A stretch of 7,791 bases of DNA from an uncultured Alphaproteobacteria bacterium (GCA_937988735.1 CALKHQ010000313.1:1-7791), one strand, 5' to 3'. Positions 1-5,469 are shown, counted from the first letter of the stretch. Notes: generated by a model not told the origin, from the letters alone. Numbers and translations are program-made.

Positions 1-28
1 TACTGGCGCCGTCGTGACACCGGGGAAG

Positions 29-58
29 CGCGCTGCCGCCGGTGCGGCGGGCAGCGCG
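29..58 (-). terminator. Strong GC hairpin beyond the CmcJ-family gene, candidate terminator
   Basis: Positions 29-37 (CGCGCTGCC) pair perfectly with 50-58 (GGCAGCGCG). Inside, 38-40 pairs with 46-48 around a 5-nt loop, leaving one bulged G at 49. It lies 22 bp past the stop codon of the minus-strand oxidoreductase gene, so it is well placed to end that transcript. There is no run of T on the exit side (the minus strand reads CTTCCCC), so it is not a classic intrinsic terminator. It could instead protect the 3' end or assist Rho-dependent termination. Positions 1-80 hold no gene that I can support. Confidence 0.4.
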
Positions 59-80
59 GCTCAGCGGCGGCGGGTGGGCG

Positions 81-941
81 CTACGGCTCGATGACGACGT
101 AGGTCCGCAGCTCGATGCTTTCCCGCGGCGGGGCGTCGGCCGGCGTCTCGGGGAGCTGGAACGCGCCGTGGGGGGTGAAGCGGGCCCGCGTCGGGTCGCT
201 GTCCCAGCCCTTGATCAGCAGCACCTCGTCCGGCGTCATCTCCGGCGCGTAGTACCAGCGCTGATCCGGGTGATGGCGCAGGTGATAGATCTCGCCGACC
301 CGGTCGGGGAAGATCTGGTCGGTGGCGACCAGGTCCGCCGGCCGCACGCTGGAGGCGTCGGCGAGCGCGAGCGGCGAGCGGCGCACGGGCCCGCTGACCG
401 GCCGCCACACGTTCACCTGCAGGATGCGGGCGCCGGAGGCGAACAGGCGGTGGGCCTCCGCGTCGCCCACCAGGTCGCGCAGCCGCCGCGGGCCGCTCGT
501 CTCGGTATAGTCCACGTGGACCCGGGTGGCCGGCCCGCGAAGGCCGTCGGGGTTGACGGCGCCGCCGCCGGCATCGGACCGCCGGGTGGTGTCGAAGACG
601 ATCACCCGGCTCGCGCCGAGCTCCCGGCGCAGCAGGGCCTCGATCTCCGCGTGGTAGCGGTCGCGGACGGCGTCGTCATCGTAGAAGTCGGCGACGCTGG
701 TGCGGTGACGCCGCAGCACGAAGCCCTCGCGGTCCAGCGACAGCAATCCGGCCCGGGGCCTGAGGTCGCGGATCTCGACCTCGTGCGTCTCCGTCGGGAA
801 CAGGGCTTCCGGCCCGCGCCCGGTGTAGGCGGAGCTGTGGAACACCGGCTTGCCCTCGGTCCTGCCGATGAAGGTGAGGGCGGCGCGGACCGCGGCCTTG
901 CGGGGCGCTGGACGTTCGAGGATGGCGGCTGCCTGGCTCAT
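81..941 (-). CDS. CmcJ/NvfI-family putative non-heme iron oxidoreductase
   Basis: This 286-residue protein resembles the CmcJ/NvfI (AsaB/GA4 desaturase-like) family, known from cephamycin biosynthesis and fungal secondary metabolism and also widespread in bacteria as uncharacterised proteins. Visible family-type motifs are RVHVDYTE (140-147), QVNVWRP (175-181), PLALADASSV (190-199), the YYAPEMTPDEVLLIKGWDS stretch (230-248) and RARFTPHGAF (252-261). His142-x-Asp144 together with His258 could form an HxD...H facial triad for Fe(II), as in 2-oxoglutarate-dependent oxygenases; that assignment is inference. There is no signal peptide, so it is probably cytosolic. The start at 941 is chosen because GGAGGA lies 9 nt upstream. 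An in-frame TTG at 1004 would add 21 unconserved-looking residues and has no such site. It lies downstream of and co-directional with a LysR gene, which probably regulates it. The substrate is unknown, and older annotations may call it a methyltransferase. Confidence 0.8.
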   Translation of the reverse strand: MSQAAAILERPAPRKAAVRAALTFIGRTEGKPVFHSSAYTGRGPEALFPTETHEVEIRDLRPRAGLLSLDREGFVLRRHRTSVADFYDDDAVRDRYHAEIEALLRRELGASRVIVFDTTRRSDAGGGAVNPDGLRGPATRVHVDYTETSGPRRLRDLVGDAEAHRLFASGARILQVNVWRPVSGPVRRSPLALADASSVRPADLVATDQIFPDRVGEIYHLRHHPDQRWYYAPEMTPDEVLLIKGWDSDPTRARFTPHGAFQLPETPADAPPRESIELRTYVVIEP

Positions 942-950
942 CGGGTCGGC

Positions 951-956
951 TCCTCC
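951..956 (-). promoter_or_regulatory. Shine-Dalgarno site fixing the start of the CmcJ-family gene
   Basis: The minus strand reads GGAGGA followed by 9 nt and then ATG at 941. This is a near-consensus ribosome-binding site and is the reason for choosing the internal ATG over the longer open frame. Confidence 0.75.
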
Positions 957-980
957 GTGTGGAACGCTGCCGGCAAGGTG

Positions 981-1034
981 GTGGCGTCGCCACGGTCGGA
1001 CCAACGAGTTCGGTTCACTACCGCATGAACGGTA
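981..1034. promoter_or_regulatory. Cluster of three inverted repeats between lysR and the CmcJ-family gene
   Basis: The 94-bp gap holds three perfect short dyads. GTGGCG-T-CGCCAC is at 981-993. GGTC-G-GACC is at 994-1002, directly abutting the first. TACCG-CATGAA-CGGTA is at 1019-1034, just past the LysR stop codon. LysR regulators bind interrupted dyads of this general size near their target genes, so one or more of these may be the operator for the oxidoreductase gene. The 981-993 repeat could also fold as RNA. I see no convincing -35/-10 pair in the gap, so the two genes may be co-transcribed. Confidence 0.35.
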
Positions 1035-1035
1035 T

Positions 1036-1929
1036 TCAAGTGGTTGCCGCCAGCCCGTGGAGCCAGCGTTCCAGCCTGCGCGCCGCCGCCGTCAGCGGCG
1101 CCCCCGCCTGGGTGCAGAGGTAGTAGGCCGCGCCGGTCGGGTCGCCGTCGCCGAAGGGCGCGATCAGGGTTCCCCGCGCCAGGCGGCCGTCCACGACCGG
1201 CCTGCGGCCCATGGCAAGCCCGTGGCCGCCCTCCGCGACCCGCAGCGCCTGCTCCATGTCCTCGAGCTGGATGGCGGCGGCGAGCGGGGGCGGGGGGAGG
1301 CCGCGGGCGCGCGCCCATTCCTCCCACTCGTCGGGGGAACGCGCGTTGACGATCAGCCGCGCCGTCGCCAGCGCCGCGCCCGGGTCCGCCCCTGGCGGCA
1401 GGTAGCCGGGTGCGCACACCGGCAGCGCCGATTCGCCGAACAGGAAGCGCGCCTCAAGCCCCGGCCAGGCGCCCTTGCCGTGGCGGATGGCGAGATCGAC
1501 CTGGTCGCGGCGCAGGTCGAGCACGCGCGTGGTCGGAACGAGCTGCAGCTCGATGTCGGGATGCGCGCGCTCGAACGCGCCGAGCTGGGGGATCAGCCAG
1601 TTGGCGGCAAGCGACGGCGGCAGCGTGAGGCGGGCCACCGCCCGGCCGGTCGGCCGCAGCATTGCCTCCGTCGCCGCCTGGATCTGGGCGATGGCCGGTC
1701 CGATCTGCTCCAGATAGCGCCGGCCGGCCGGGGTCAGCCGGACGCCGGCTCCGGCGCGGTCGAACAGCGCGACCCGCAGGAAGTCCTCCAGCCGCCGGAC
1801 CTGATGGCTGATCGCGGACTCCGTCACCCCCAGGCTCTTCGCCGCGTCGCGGAAGCGCGGGTGGGTGGCGGCGGCGTGGAAGGCGCGCAGGGCAGGAAAG
1901 GGCGGCAGGACCGGGCGCGACGGGGTCAT
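1036..1929 (-). CDS. LysR-family transcriptional regulator, GcvA/AmpR-like
   Basis: This 297-residue protein has the normal LysR length. An N-terminal winged helix-turn-helix (about 10-69) includes FPALRAFHAAA, the recognition-helix region TESAISHQVRRLEDF (36-50) and the wing LTPAGRRYLEQI (65-76). A short linker helix follows, then a periplasmic-binding-protein-like effector domain (about 97-292) containing LTLPPSLAANWLIPQL (101-116) and DLAIRHGKGAWPGL (145-158). These are hallmarks of the GcvA-type subgroup. The effector cannot be read from the sequence. The only gene downstream in its transcription unit is the CmcJ-family oxidoreductase, the likely target; on the other side is the divergent tup operon, 149 bp away, so tup control cannot be excluded. 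The ATG at 1929 lacks a good Shine-Dalgarno site, but a plausible promoter sits so close that the mRNA may be leaderless. Confidence 0.93.
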   Translation of the reverse strand: MTPSRPVLPPFPALRAFHAAATHPRFRDAAKSLGVTESAISHQVRRLEDFLRVALFDRAGAGVRLTPAGRRYLEQIGPAIAQIQAATEAMLRPTGRAVARLTLPPSLAANWLIPQLGAFERAHPDIELQLVPTTRVLDLRRDQVDLAIRHGKGAWPGLEARFLFGESALPVCAPGYLPPGADPGAALATARLIVNARSPDEWEEWARARGLPPPPLAAAIQLEDMEQALRVAEGGHGLAMGRRPVVDGRLARGTLIAPFGDGDPTGAAYYLCTQAGAPLTAAARRLERWLHGLAATT

Positions 1930-1935
1930 GGCCTC

Positions 1936-1964
1936 AGGCTAGGGTCGACATGAGCGCGATTCAA
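1936..1964 (-). promoter_or_regulatory. Candidate sigma-70 promoter of lysR, leaderless geometry
   Basis: On the minus strand TTGAAT (1959-1964) is followed by a 17-nt spacer and TAGCCT (1936-1941), which lies only 6 nt upstream of the LysR ATG. Transcription from it would begin at or next to the start codon, giving a leaderless message. This agrees with the lack of a clear ribosome-binding site there. The -10 match is weak (TA...T only). Confidence 0.4.
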
Positions 1965-1979
1965 GTCCGCGTTCCGGTT

Positions 1980-2003
1980 GCCGCAGCTCCTTCTTTTGCG
2001 GCC
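1980..2003 (+). promoter_or_regulatory. Hairpin/inverted repeat in the tupB upstream region
   Basis: GCCGCA (1980-1985) pairs with TGCGGC (1997-2002), extendable by one G-T pair, around a loop of about 10 nt. It lies 76 nt before the tupB start in the 149-bp gap between the divergent lysR and tupB genes. A similar element with the same 7-nt left arm and the same 12-nt right side, TCTTTTGCGGCC, occurs at 5420-5449. It could be an operator for the oxyanion-responsive regulator or an RNA hairpin in the tup leader. The tup promoter itself is unclear; TTGTTC (2028-2033) and TTTTCT (2051-2056), 17 nt apart, are the best weak pair I can see. Confidence 0.35.
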
Positions 2004-2065
2004 GGCGAAAGGAGAGCGCATTCCCTGTTGTTCTTGTGCGTTTCGTGGTGTTTTCTCCGGACCCT

Positions 2066-2073
2066 GGGGAGAG
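2066..2073 (+). promoter_or_regulatory. Shine-Dalgarno site fixing the tupB start
   Basis: GGGGAGAG ends a few bases before the ATG at 2079; counted from GGGGAG the spacing is 7 nt. It supports starting tupB here rather than at the in-frame ATG at 1950, which would add 43 residues not typical of the family. Confidence 0.75.
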
Positions 2074-2078
2074 CAAAC

Positions 2079-2786
2079 ATGCACGACTTCGGCGCGGCCT
2101 TCGGGGAAGCGTTCAGGCTGGTGCTGACGGCGGATCCGGCGCTGGTCGAGATCGTCCTGCTGTCGCTGCGGGTAACGCTGACGGCGGTGGCGAGCGCATG
2201 CCTCGTGGGGCTGCCGCTGGGCGCCTTCCTCGCCGTGGTCCGCTTTCCGGGGCGGATGGCGGTGGTGGTGGTGCTGAACGCCCTGATGGGGCTGCCGCCG
2301 GTGGTGGTGGGCCTGCTGGTCTACCTGCTGCTGTCGAGCTCCGGCCCGCTCGGCGTGCTCGGGCTGCTCTACACCCCGACCGCGATGATCATCGCCCAGG
2401 CCGTGCTGGTGACGCCCATCGTCGCCGCCCTGTCGCGACAGGCGATCGAGGACCTGCACCGGGAATATGACGAGCAGCTGCGGGCGATGGGGATGGGTCC
2501 GTTCGCCCAGGCGCTGACGCTCCTGTGGGACGGGCGCTACTCGCTGCTGACCGCCGCGCTGGCGGGCTTCGGCCGCGCGATCGCCGAGGTCGGCGCCGTG
2601 ATCATCGTCGGCGGCAACATCAATCACGTGACCCGGGTGATGACCACGACGATCGCGCTGGAGACGTCGAAAGGCAACCTCGGTCTCGCCGTCGGGCTCG
2701 GCGTGGTGCTGATCCTGATCTCCGTGATGGTCACCGGCGCCGTGATGGCGCTGCGCGGCACCGCGGTCAGGCTCGCCCATGTCTGA
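2079..2786 (+). CDS. tupB: Tungstate ABC transporter permease TupB
   Basis: This 235-residue inner-membrane protein has the usual TupB length. Hydrophobic segments are visible at about 22-54, 60-86, 98-118, 158-178 and 202-226, consistent with five or so membrane spans. The EAA-type cytoplasmic loop that docks the ATPase is at about 133-172 (EQLRAMGMGPFAQALTLLW, then GRAIAEVGAVIIVGG). The family moves tungstate handed over by TupA into the cytoplasm using ATP hydrolysis by TupC. It is first in a tupB-tupC-tupA operon. Its last 8 bases overlap the start of tupC (the ATGTCTGA arrangement), implying translational coupling. A molybdate or broader oxyanion specificity cannot be excluded from the permease alone; the call rests on the neighbouring TupA. 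Confidence 0.9.
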   Translation: MHDFGAAFGEAFRLVLTADPALVEIVLLSLRVTLTAVASACLVGLPLGAFLAVVRFPGRMAVVVVLNALMGLPPVVVGLLVYLLLSSSGPLGVLGLLYTPTAMIIAQAVLVTPIVAALSRQAIEDLHREYDEQLRAMGMGPFAQALTLLWDGRYSLLTAALAGFGRAIAEVGAVIIVGGNINHVTRVMTTTIALETSKGNLGLAVGLGVVLILISVMVTGAVMALRGTAVRLAHV

Positions 2787-3549
2787 AGCCGCACTGGCCA
2801 CCGTCTCCCTGCCCGAAGCCGCCGCCGGGGCGGGCAGACTGCTGCCGGTCCGGCTCGAGGACGTCGGCTATGCGGTCGCGGGCAAGCGGCTGATCGACGG
2901 GCTGACGCTGGAGCTGGACGCCGTGTGTCGGACGGTCGTGCTCGGCCCCAACGGTGCAGGCAAGAGCCTCACCCTGCGCCTGCTGCAGGGGCTGATCGCG
3001 CCCACCTCCGGGCGCATCCGCTGGGCGGGGACGGGCCGGCCCCGCGCGGCCGGCCTTGCGGTGGCGACCGTGTTCCAGCGCCCGGTGCTGCTGCGGCGCT
3101 CGGTGGCGGCCAACCTGAACCATGCGCTCAGGGTTTACGGTGTCCCGTCGCGGCTGAGGCCGGGCCGGATCGACGCGCTGCTCGGCCTTGCCGGCCTCTC
3201 CCACCTGCGGCGGCGGGCGGCGCGGGTGCTGTCCGGCGGGGAGCAGCAGCGGCTGGCGGTGGTGCGCGCCATCGCGGCGGAGCCGGAACTGCTGCTGCTC
3301 GATGAGCCGACGTCGAGCCTCGACCCGCATTCCACCGCCGCAATCGAGGAACTGATCCTGACCGCGGCCCGGCAGGGGGTGAAGGTCGTGCTGGTGACCC
3401 ACGACGTTGCCCAGGCCCGTCGCATCGCCGACGACGTCGTGTTCCTGCACCGCGGTCGCGTCGCCGAGCACGCCCCGGCGGACCGCTTCTTCGCTGCGCC
3501 GTCCTCTGCGGCCGCCCGGGCCTATCTGGACGGCAAGCTCTGCATCTGA
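2779..3549 (+). CDS. tupC: Tungstate ABC transporter ATP-binding protein TupC
   Basis: This 256-residue ABC ATPase is complete in all core motifs: Walker A GPNGAGKS (56-63), Q-loop Gln100 in FQRPVLL, signature LSGGEQQR (151-158), Walker B LLLLDEP (171-177), D-loop SSLD (179-182) and switch His208 in VTHD. The protein continues only about 48 residues past the switch histidine and has no TOBE-type C-terminal regulatory domain, unlike molybdate ModC. That agrees with the shorter TupC form. The first 22 residues form a low-complexity Ala-rich extension before the nucleotide-binding fold; a later start is possible but no other Met is near. It should be a dimer on the cytoplasmic face of TupB. It overlaps tupB by 8 bp and is followed 11 bp later by tupA. 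Confidence 0.92.
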   Translation: MSEAALATVSLPEAAAGAGRLLPVRLEDVGYAVAGKRLIDGLTLELDAVCRTVVLGPNGAGKSLTLRLLQGLIAPTSGRIRWAGTGRPRAAGLAVATVFQRPVLLRRSVAANLNHALRVYGVPSRLRPGRIDALLGLAGLSHLRRRAARVLSGGEQQRLAVVRAIAAEPELLLLDEPTSSLDPHSTAAIEELILTAARQGVKVVLVTHDVAQARRIADDVVFLHRGRVAEHAPADRFFAAPSSAAARAYLDGKLCI

Positions 3550-3560
3550 GGGGAAAACCG

Positions 3561-4385
3561 ATGCGCTACCTGCACGGACTGATCGCGGCCGCGGTGATGG
3601 CGGGGGGCCTCGCCGCACCACTGCACGCCCAGGACTTCATCATCGTCCAGTCCACCACCTCGACCGAGAACTCCGGCCTGTTCGGCCACCTGCTGCCCCG
3701 GTTCACCGAGGAGACAGGGATCGAGGTCCGCGTGGTGGCGGTGGGGACCGGCCAGGCGATCCAGAACGCCGTCAACGGCGACGGCGACGTGCTGTTCGTC
3801 CACTCGAAGCCGGAGGAGGAGGCGTTCGTCACCCAGGGTTACGGCGTCGAGCGCTTTGACGTGATGTACAACGACTATGTGATCGTCGGTCCTGCGAACG
3901 ATCCGGCCGGCGTGGCCGGCAGCGACGACGCCGTGGCCGCGCTGGCGGCGATTGCGGAGGTCGAGGCCGTCTTCGTCTCCCGCGGCGACGACTCCGGCAC
4001 CCACAAGGCGGAACTGCGGCTGTGGGAGGAAGCGGGGATCGACCCGACCGCTGCCAGCGGCGGCTGGTACCGCGAGGCCGGCGCCGGCATGGGCGCCACC
4101 CTCAACCTCGCCACCGAGATGAGGGGCTATGCGCTCACCGACCGCGGGACCTGGATCAGCTTCGGGAACAAGGGCGACCAGCAGGTGGTCGTGGAGGGCG
4201 ACCCGCGACTGTTCAACCAGTACGGCGTGATCCTGGTGAATCCGGAGGTGCACCCGCACGTGAAGGCGGAACTGGGCCAGCGGTTCATCGACTGGCTGCT
4301 GTCCCCCGCCGGGCAGCAGGCGATCGCGGACTTTCGCATCGACGGCCAGCAGCTGTTCTTCCCCAACGCCGGCGGCGGCGCGTAG
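3561..4385 (+). CDS. tupA: Tungstate ABC transporter substrate-binding protein TupA
   Basis: This 274-residue exported protein has a signal peptide at 1-23 (basic MRYLHG, hydrophobic core, probable type I cleavage after LHA, giving a mature start QDFIIVQ). The family oxyanion-site motif appears as STTST (31-35), the counterpart of the TTTS motif of characterised TupA proteins. Further TupA-type stretches are DVLFVHSKPEEEAFV (76-90), VMYNDYVIVGP (101-111), SRGDDSGTHKAEL (140-152), GWYREAGAGMG (168-178) and LTDRGT (192-197). No lipobox cysteine is seen, so it is expected to be free in the periplasm. The start is supported by GAGGGG (3548-3553) 7 nt before the ATG. The order B-C-A, with the binding protein last, places the solute receptor promoter-distal. 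Tungstate is the best guess; ligand selectivity needs binding data. Confidence 0.93.
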   Translation: MRYLHGLIAAAVMAGGLAAPLHAQDFIIVQSTTSTENSGLFGHLLPRFTEETGIEVRVVAVGTGQAIQNAVNGDGDVLFVHSKPEEEAFVTQGYGVERFDVMYNDYVIVGPANDPAGVAGSDDAVAALAAIAEVEAVFVSRGDDSGTHKAELRLWEEAGIDPTAASGGWYREAGAGMGATLNLATEMRGYALTDRGTWISFGNKGDQQVVVEGDPRLFNQYGVILVNPEVHPHVKAELGQRFIDWLLSPAGQQAIADFRIDGQQLFFPNAGGGA

Positions 4386-4389
4386 AGGC

Positions 4390-4407
4390 CGGGCCGGCTA
4401 CGGCCCG
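4390..4407. terminator. Hairpin at the tupA / regulator convergent junction
   Basis: A perfect 7-bp stem, CGGGCCG (4390-4396) with CGGCCCG (4401-4407), encloses the 4-nt loop GCTA. It is symmetric, so it can form in both convergent transcripts. The loop contains the stop codon of the minus-strand regulator (CTA at 4398-4400), and the stem starts 5 nt after the tupA stop. No T-tract follows on either strand, so intrinsic termination is not certain. Confidence 0.5.
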
Positions 4408-5270
4408 TTCCAGTGGACGGTGCCGAAGCCGGAGATGTCGTAGCCGCCCAGCATCCGCGCCCGCTCGGCGAAGGCCGGGGTGCGGCAGAAGGCGAGCAGC
4501 GCCTGCAGCGGCGGCTCGAACCATGCGCGCCGGTCCACCAGCAGGTCGTAACGCTCCTCGATCAGCGGGTGGAAGGCGAGCCGGAACTGCCGCGCCATCG
4601 CCTCCAGGCCCAGCGTGGCATCGGCGTCGCCGCTGGCGACCGCGGCCGCGGCCTCGCTCTCGGTGCGCGCCGCGCCGGGCACGACCGCGATGTGGTCGAG
4701 GGTGAGCCCGCTCTGCGCCAGCAGGTGGTCGAACAGCACCCGGGCGCCGGCCGTCGGCTGGCGCAGGGCGACCCGCCGCCCGCGCAGGTCCGGCATGGCG
4801 GTGAGAGGCGCGCCTGAGGAAATCAGGCCCTGCCGCCGTCGCGCCCATTCCACCAGCACCACCGGCGCATTCGCAAACCGGGCGGCGACGTGGCCCACGT
4901 TCCAGCCGGCGCGCTCCGGCTCGTGCACATGCAGCCCGCAGGCGATGGCGCCGCCGCGGCCGAAGCGGTCCAGCCCGTCGAGGCTGCCGTCGAAGAAGGC
5001 GGCGATCCCGCTTCCCGACTCGCGCAGGGCCCACTCCAGCAGCGGATCGTGGCTGCCGACCAGCACGTCCGGCCGCGCCGGCGCGGTGCGGGCAGCGCCA
5101 CCCGCCTTCCCGGCGAGCAGCGCCTCGATCTCCGCCCGCGCGAACAGCAGCTTGCCGGTCAGCCGCCGGCACGGCAGCTCGCCGCTGGCCGCCAGGTCAT
5201 AGACCTTCCGCTCCTTCACCCGCAGGAGCGCCGCAACCTCGCGCGTGGTCAGGTAGTCGTGCTGTGGCAT
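4398..5270 (-). CDS. One-component regulator: excisionase-type HTH plus PBP-like oxyanion-sensing domain
   Basis: This 290-residue protein has two parts. Residues about 5-53 form an excisionase/MerR-like helix-turn-helix (LTTREVAALLRVKERKVYDL, then GELPCRRLTGKLLFARAEIEALL). Residues about 68-285 form a PBP-like domain of the type grouped with periplasmic molybdate-binding proteins (COG1910-like). Features include VGSHDPLLEWAL (71-82), FDGSLDGLDRF (93-103), ARRRQGLI (143-150), LRQPTAGARVLFDHLLAQSG (169-188), AAAVASGDADATLGLEA (208-224) and EERYDLLVD (238-246). There is no signal peptide, so the ligand domain should work in the cytoplasm. The position beside tupBCA suggests it senses tungstate or molybdate and represses or adjusts uptake; this is inference. 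The start at 5270 gives an HTH beginning right after the initiator. There is no Shine-Dalgarno site, but a close promoter suggests a leaderless message. The open frame continues far upstream as an artefact of high G+C. Confidence 0.85.
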   Translation of the reverse strand: MPQHDYLTTREVAALLRVKERKVYDLAASGELPCRRLTGKLLFARAEIEALLAGKAGGAARTAPARPDVLVGSHDPLLEWALRESGSGIAAFFDGSLDGLDRFGRGGAIACGLHVHEPERAGWNVGHVAARFANAPVVLVEWARRRQGLISSGAPLTAMPDLRGRRVALRQPTAGARVLFDHLLAQSGLTLDHIAVVPGAARTESEAAAAVASGDADATLGLEAMARQFRLAFHPLIEERYDLLVDRRAWFEPPLQALLAFCRTPAFAERARMLGGYDISGFGTVHWNGP

Positions 5271-5277
5271 GGGCGCG

Positions 5278-5306
5278 AGACTAGCCGTGGCGCGTGCCGA
5301 CGCCAA
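5278..5306 (-). promoter_or_regulatory. Candidate sigma-70 promoter of the oxyanion regulator, leaderless geometry
   Basis: On the minus strand TTGGCG (5301-5306) is followed by a 17-nt spacer and TAGTCT (5278-5283), leaving only 7 nt to the ATG at 5270. A start of transcription at or next to the ATG would give a leaderless mRNA, matching the missing ribosome-binding site. The geometry closely parallels that in front of lysR. Confidence 0.4.
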
Positions 5307-5337
5307 TCTGCACCGCGCCCCTGTTGCTGGCCCGCCA

Positions 5338-5355
5338 TATCCGCTAGGATCGATA
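5338..5355. promoter_or_regulatory. Dyad in the A/T-richer core of the regulator-gcdH gap
   Basis: ATCC-GCTA-GGAT (5339-5350) is a perfect 4+4 inverted repeat within TATCCGCTAGGATCGATA. It lies about 70 bp upstream of the regulator start, in the least G+C-rich part of this 291-bp intergenic stretch. On the plus strand TAGGAT (5345-5350) with TTGCTG (5324-5329), 15 nt apart, could be a weak promoter reading toward gcdH. It may be an operator serving either gene; support is limited. Confidence 0.25.
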
Positions 5356-5406
5356 GTGTACGAATGAACCTGCCCTTCTGACCGCCCGGGCGAAGAGGTT
5401 TGTTCC

Positions 5407-5469
5407 ATGGACGGGCCGGGCCGCAGTTTCGTCCTGCTCTTTTGCGGCCCCGGCGCGAACAGGCGGTGA
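5407..5469 (+). CDS. Possible 20-residue leader peptide upstream of gcdH
   Basis: The open frame starts with ATG at 5407 and ends with TGA at 5467-5469; the product would be MDGPGRSFVLLFCGPGANRR. AAGAGG (5393-5398) sits 8 nt upstream as a credible ribosome-binding site, better than those of several real genes here. A GC-rich hairpin (5418-5450) lies wholly inside the frame, so translation would melt it, an arrangement seen in attenuators. The stop is 92 nt before the gcdH ATG. No family is recognised. Short open frames are common by chance in this DNA, so it is a candidate only. Confidence 0.25.
   Translation: MDGPGRSFVLLFCGPGANRR
5418..5450 (+). promoter_or_regulatory. GC-rich hairpin upstream of gcdH, similar to the one before tupB
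   Basis: GGGCCGCA (5418-5425) pairs perfectly with TGCGGCCC (5443-5450), extendable by a G-T pair, around a loop of about 15 nt. The loop's 3' side and right arm, TCTTTTGCGGCC (5438-5449), are identical to 1992-2003 upstream of tupB. The left arm shares GCCGCAG. There is no T-tract after it on either strand, so a terminator role is unlikely. Confidence 0.4.

Noticed and set aside
42..1028. Long plus-strand open frame opposite the CmcJ-family gene
   Set aside because: It has low-complexity Arg/Ala/Gly/Val-rich translation without any domain; it is the complement of a recognisable minus-strand gene in G+C-rich DNA.
850..1953. Plus-strand open frame of 367 codons opposite lysR
   Set aside because: It is an Arg/Gly-rich shadow with no family motif; the minus strand encodes a full LysR protein over the same bases.
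1950..2078. 43-residue N-terminal extension of TupB from an upstream in-frame ATG
   Set aside because: There is no ribosome-binding site near 1950, the extension is not TupB-like, and GGGGAGAG sits correctly before the ATG at 2079.
1926..2801. Minus-strand open frame opposite tupB, rich in His, Gln and Arg
   Set aside because: It is an antisense artefact of tupB; the His/Gln-rich composition comes from reverse-complemented Val and Leu codons.
5418..5450. Intrinsic terminator reading for the 5418-5450 hairpin
   Set aside because: No T-tract follows on either strand, and no upstream gene on either strand needs a terminator there.
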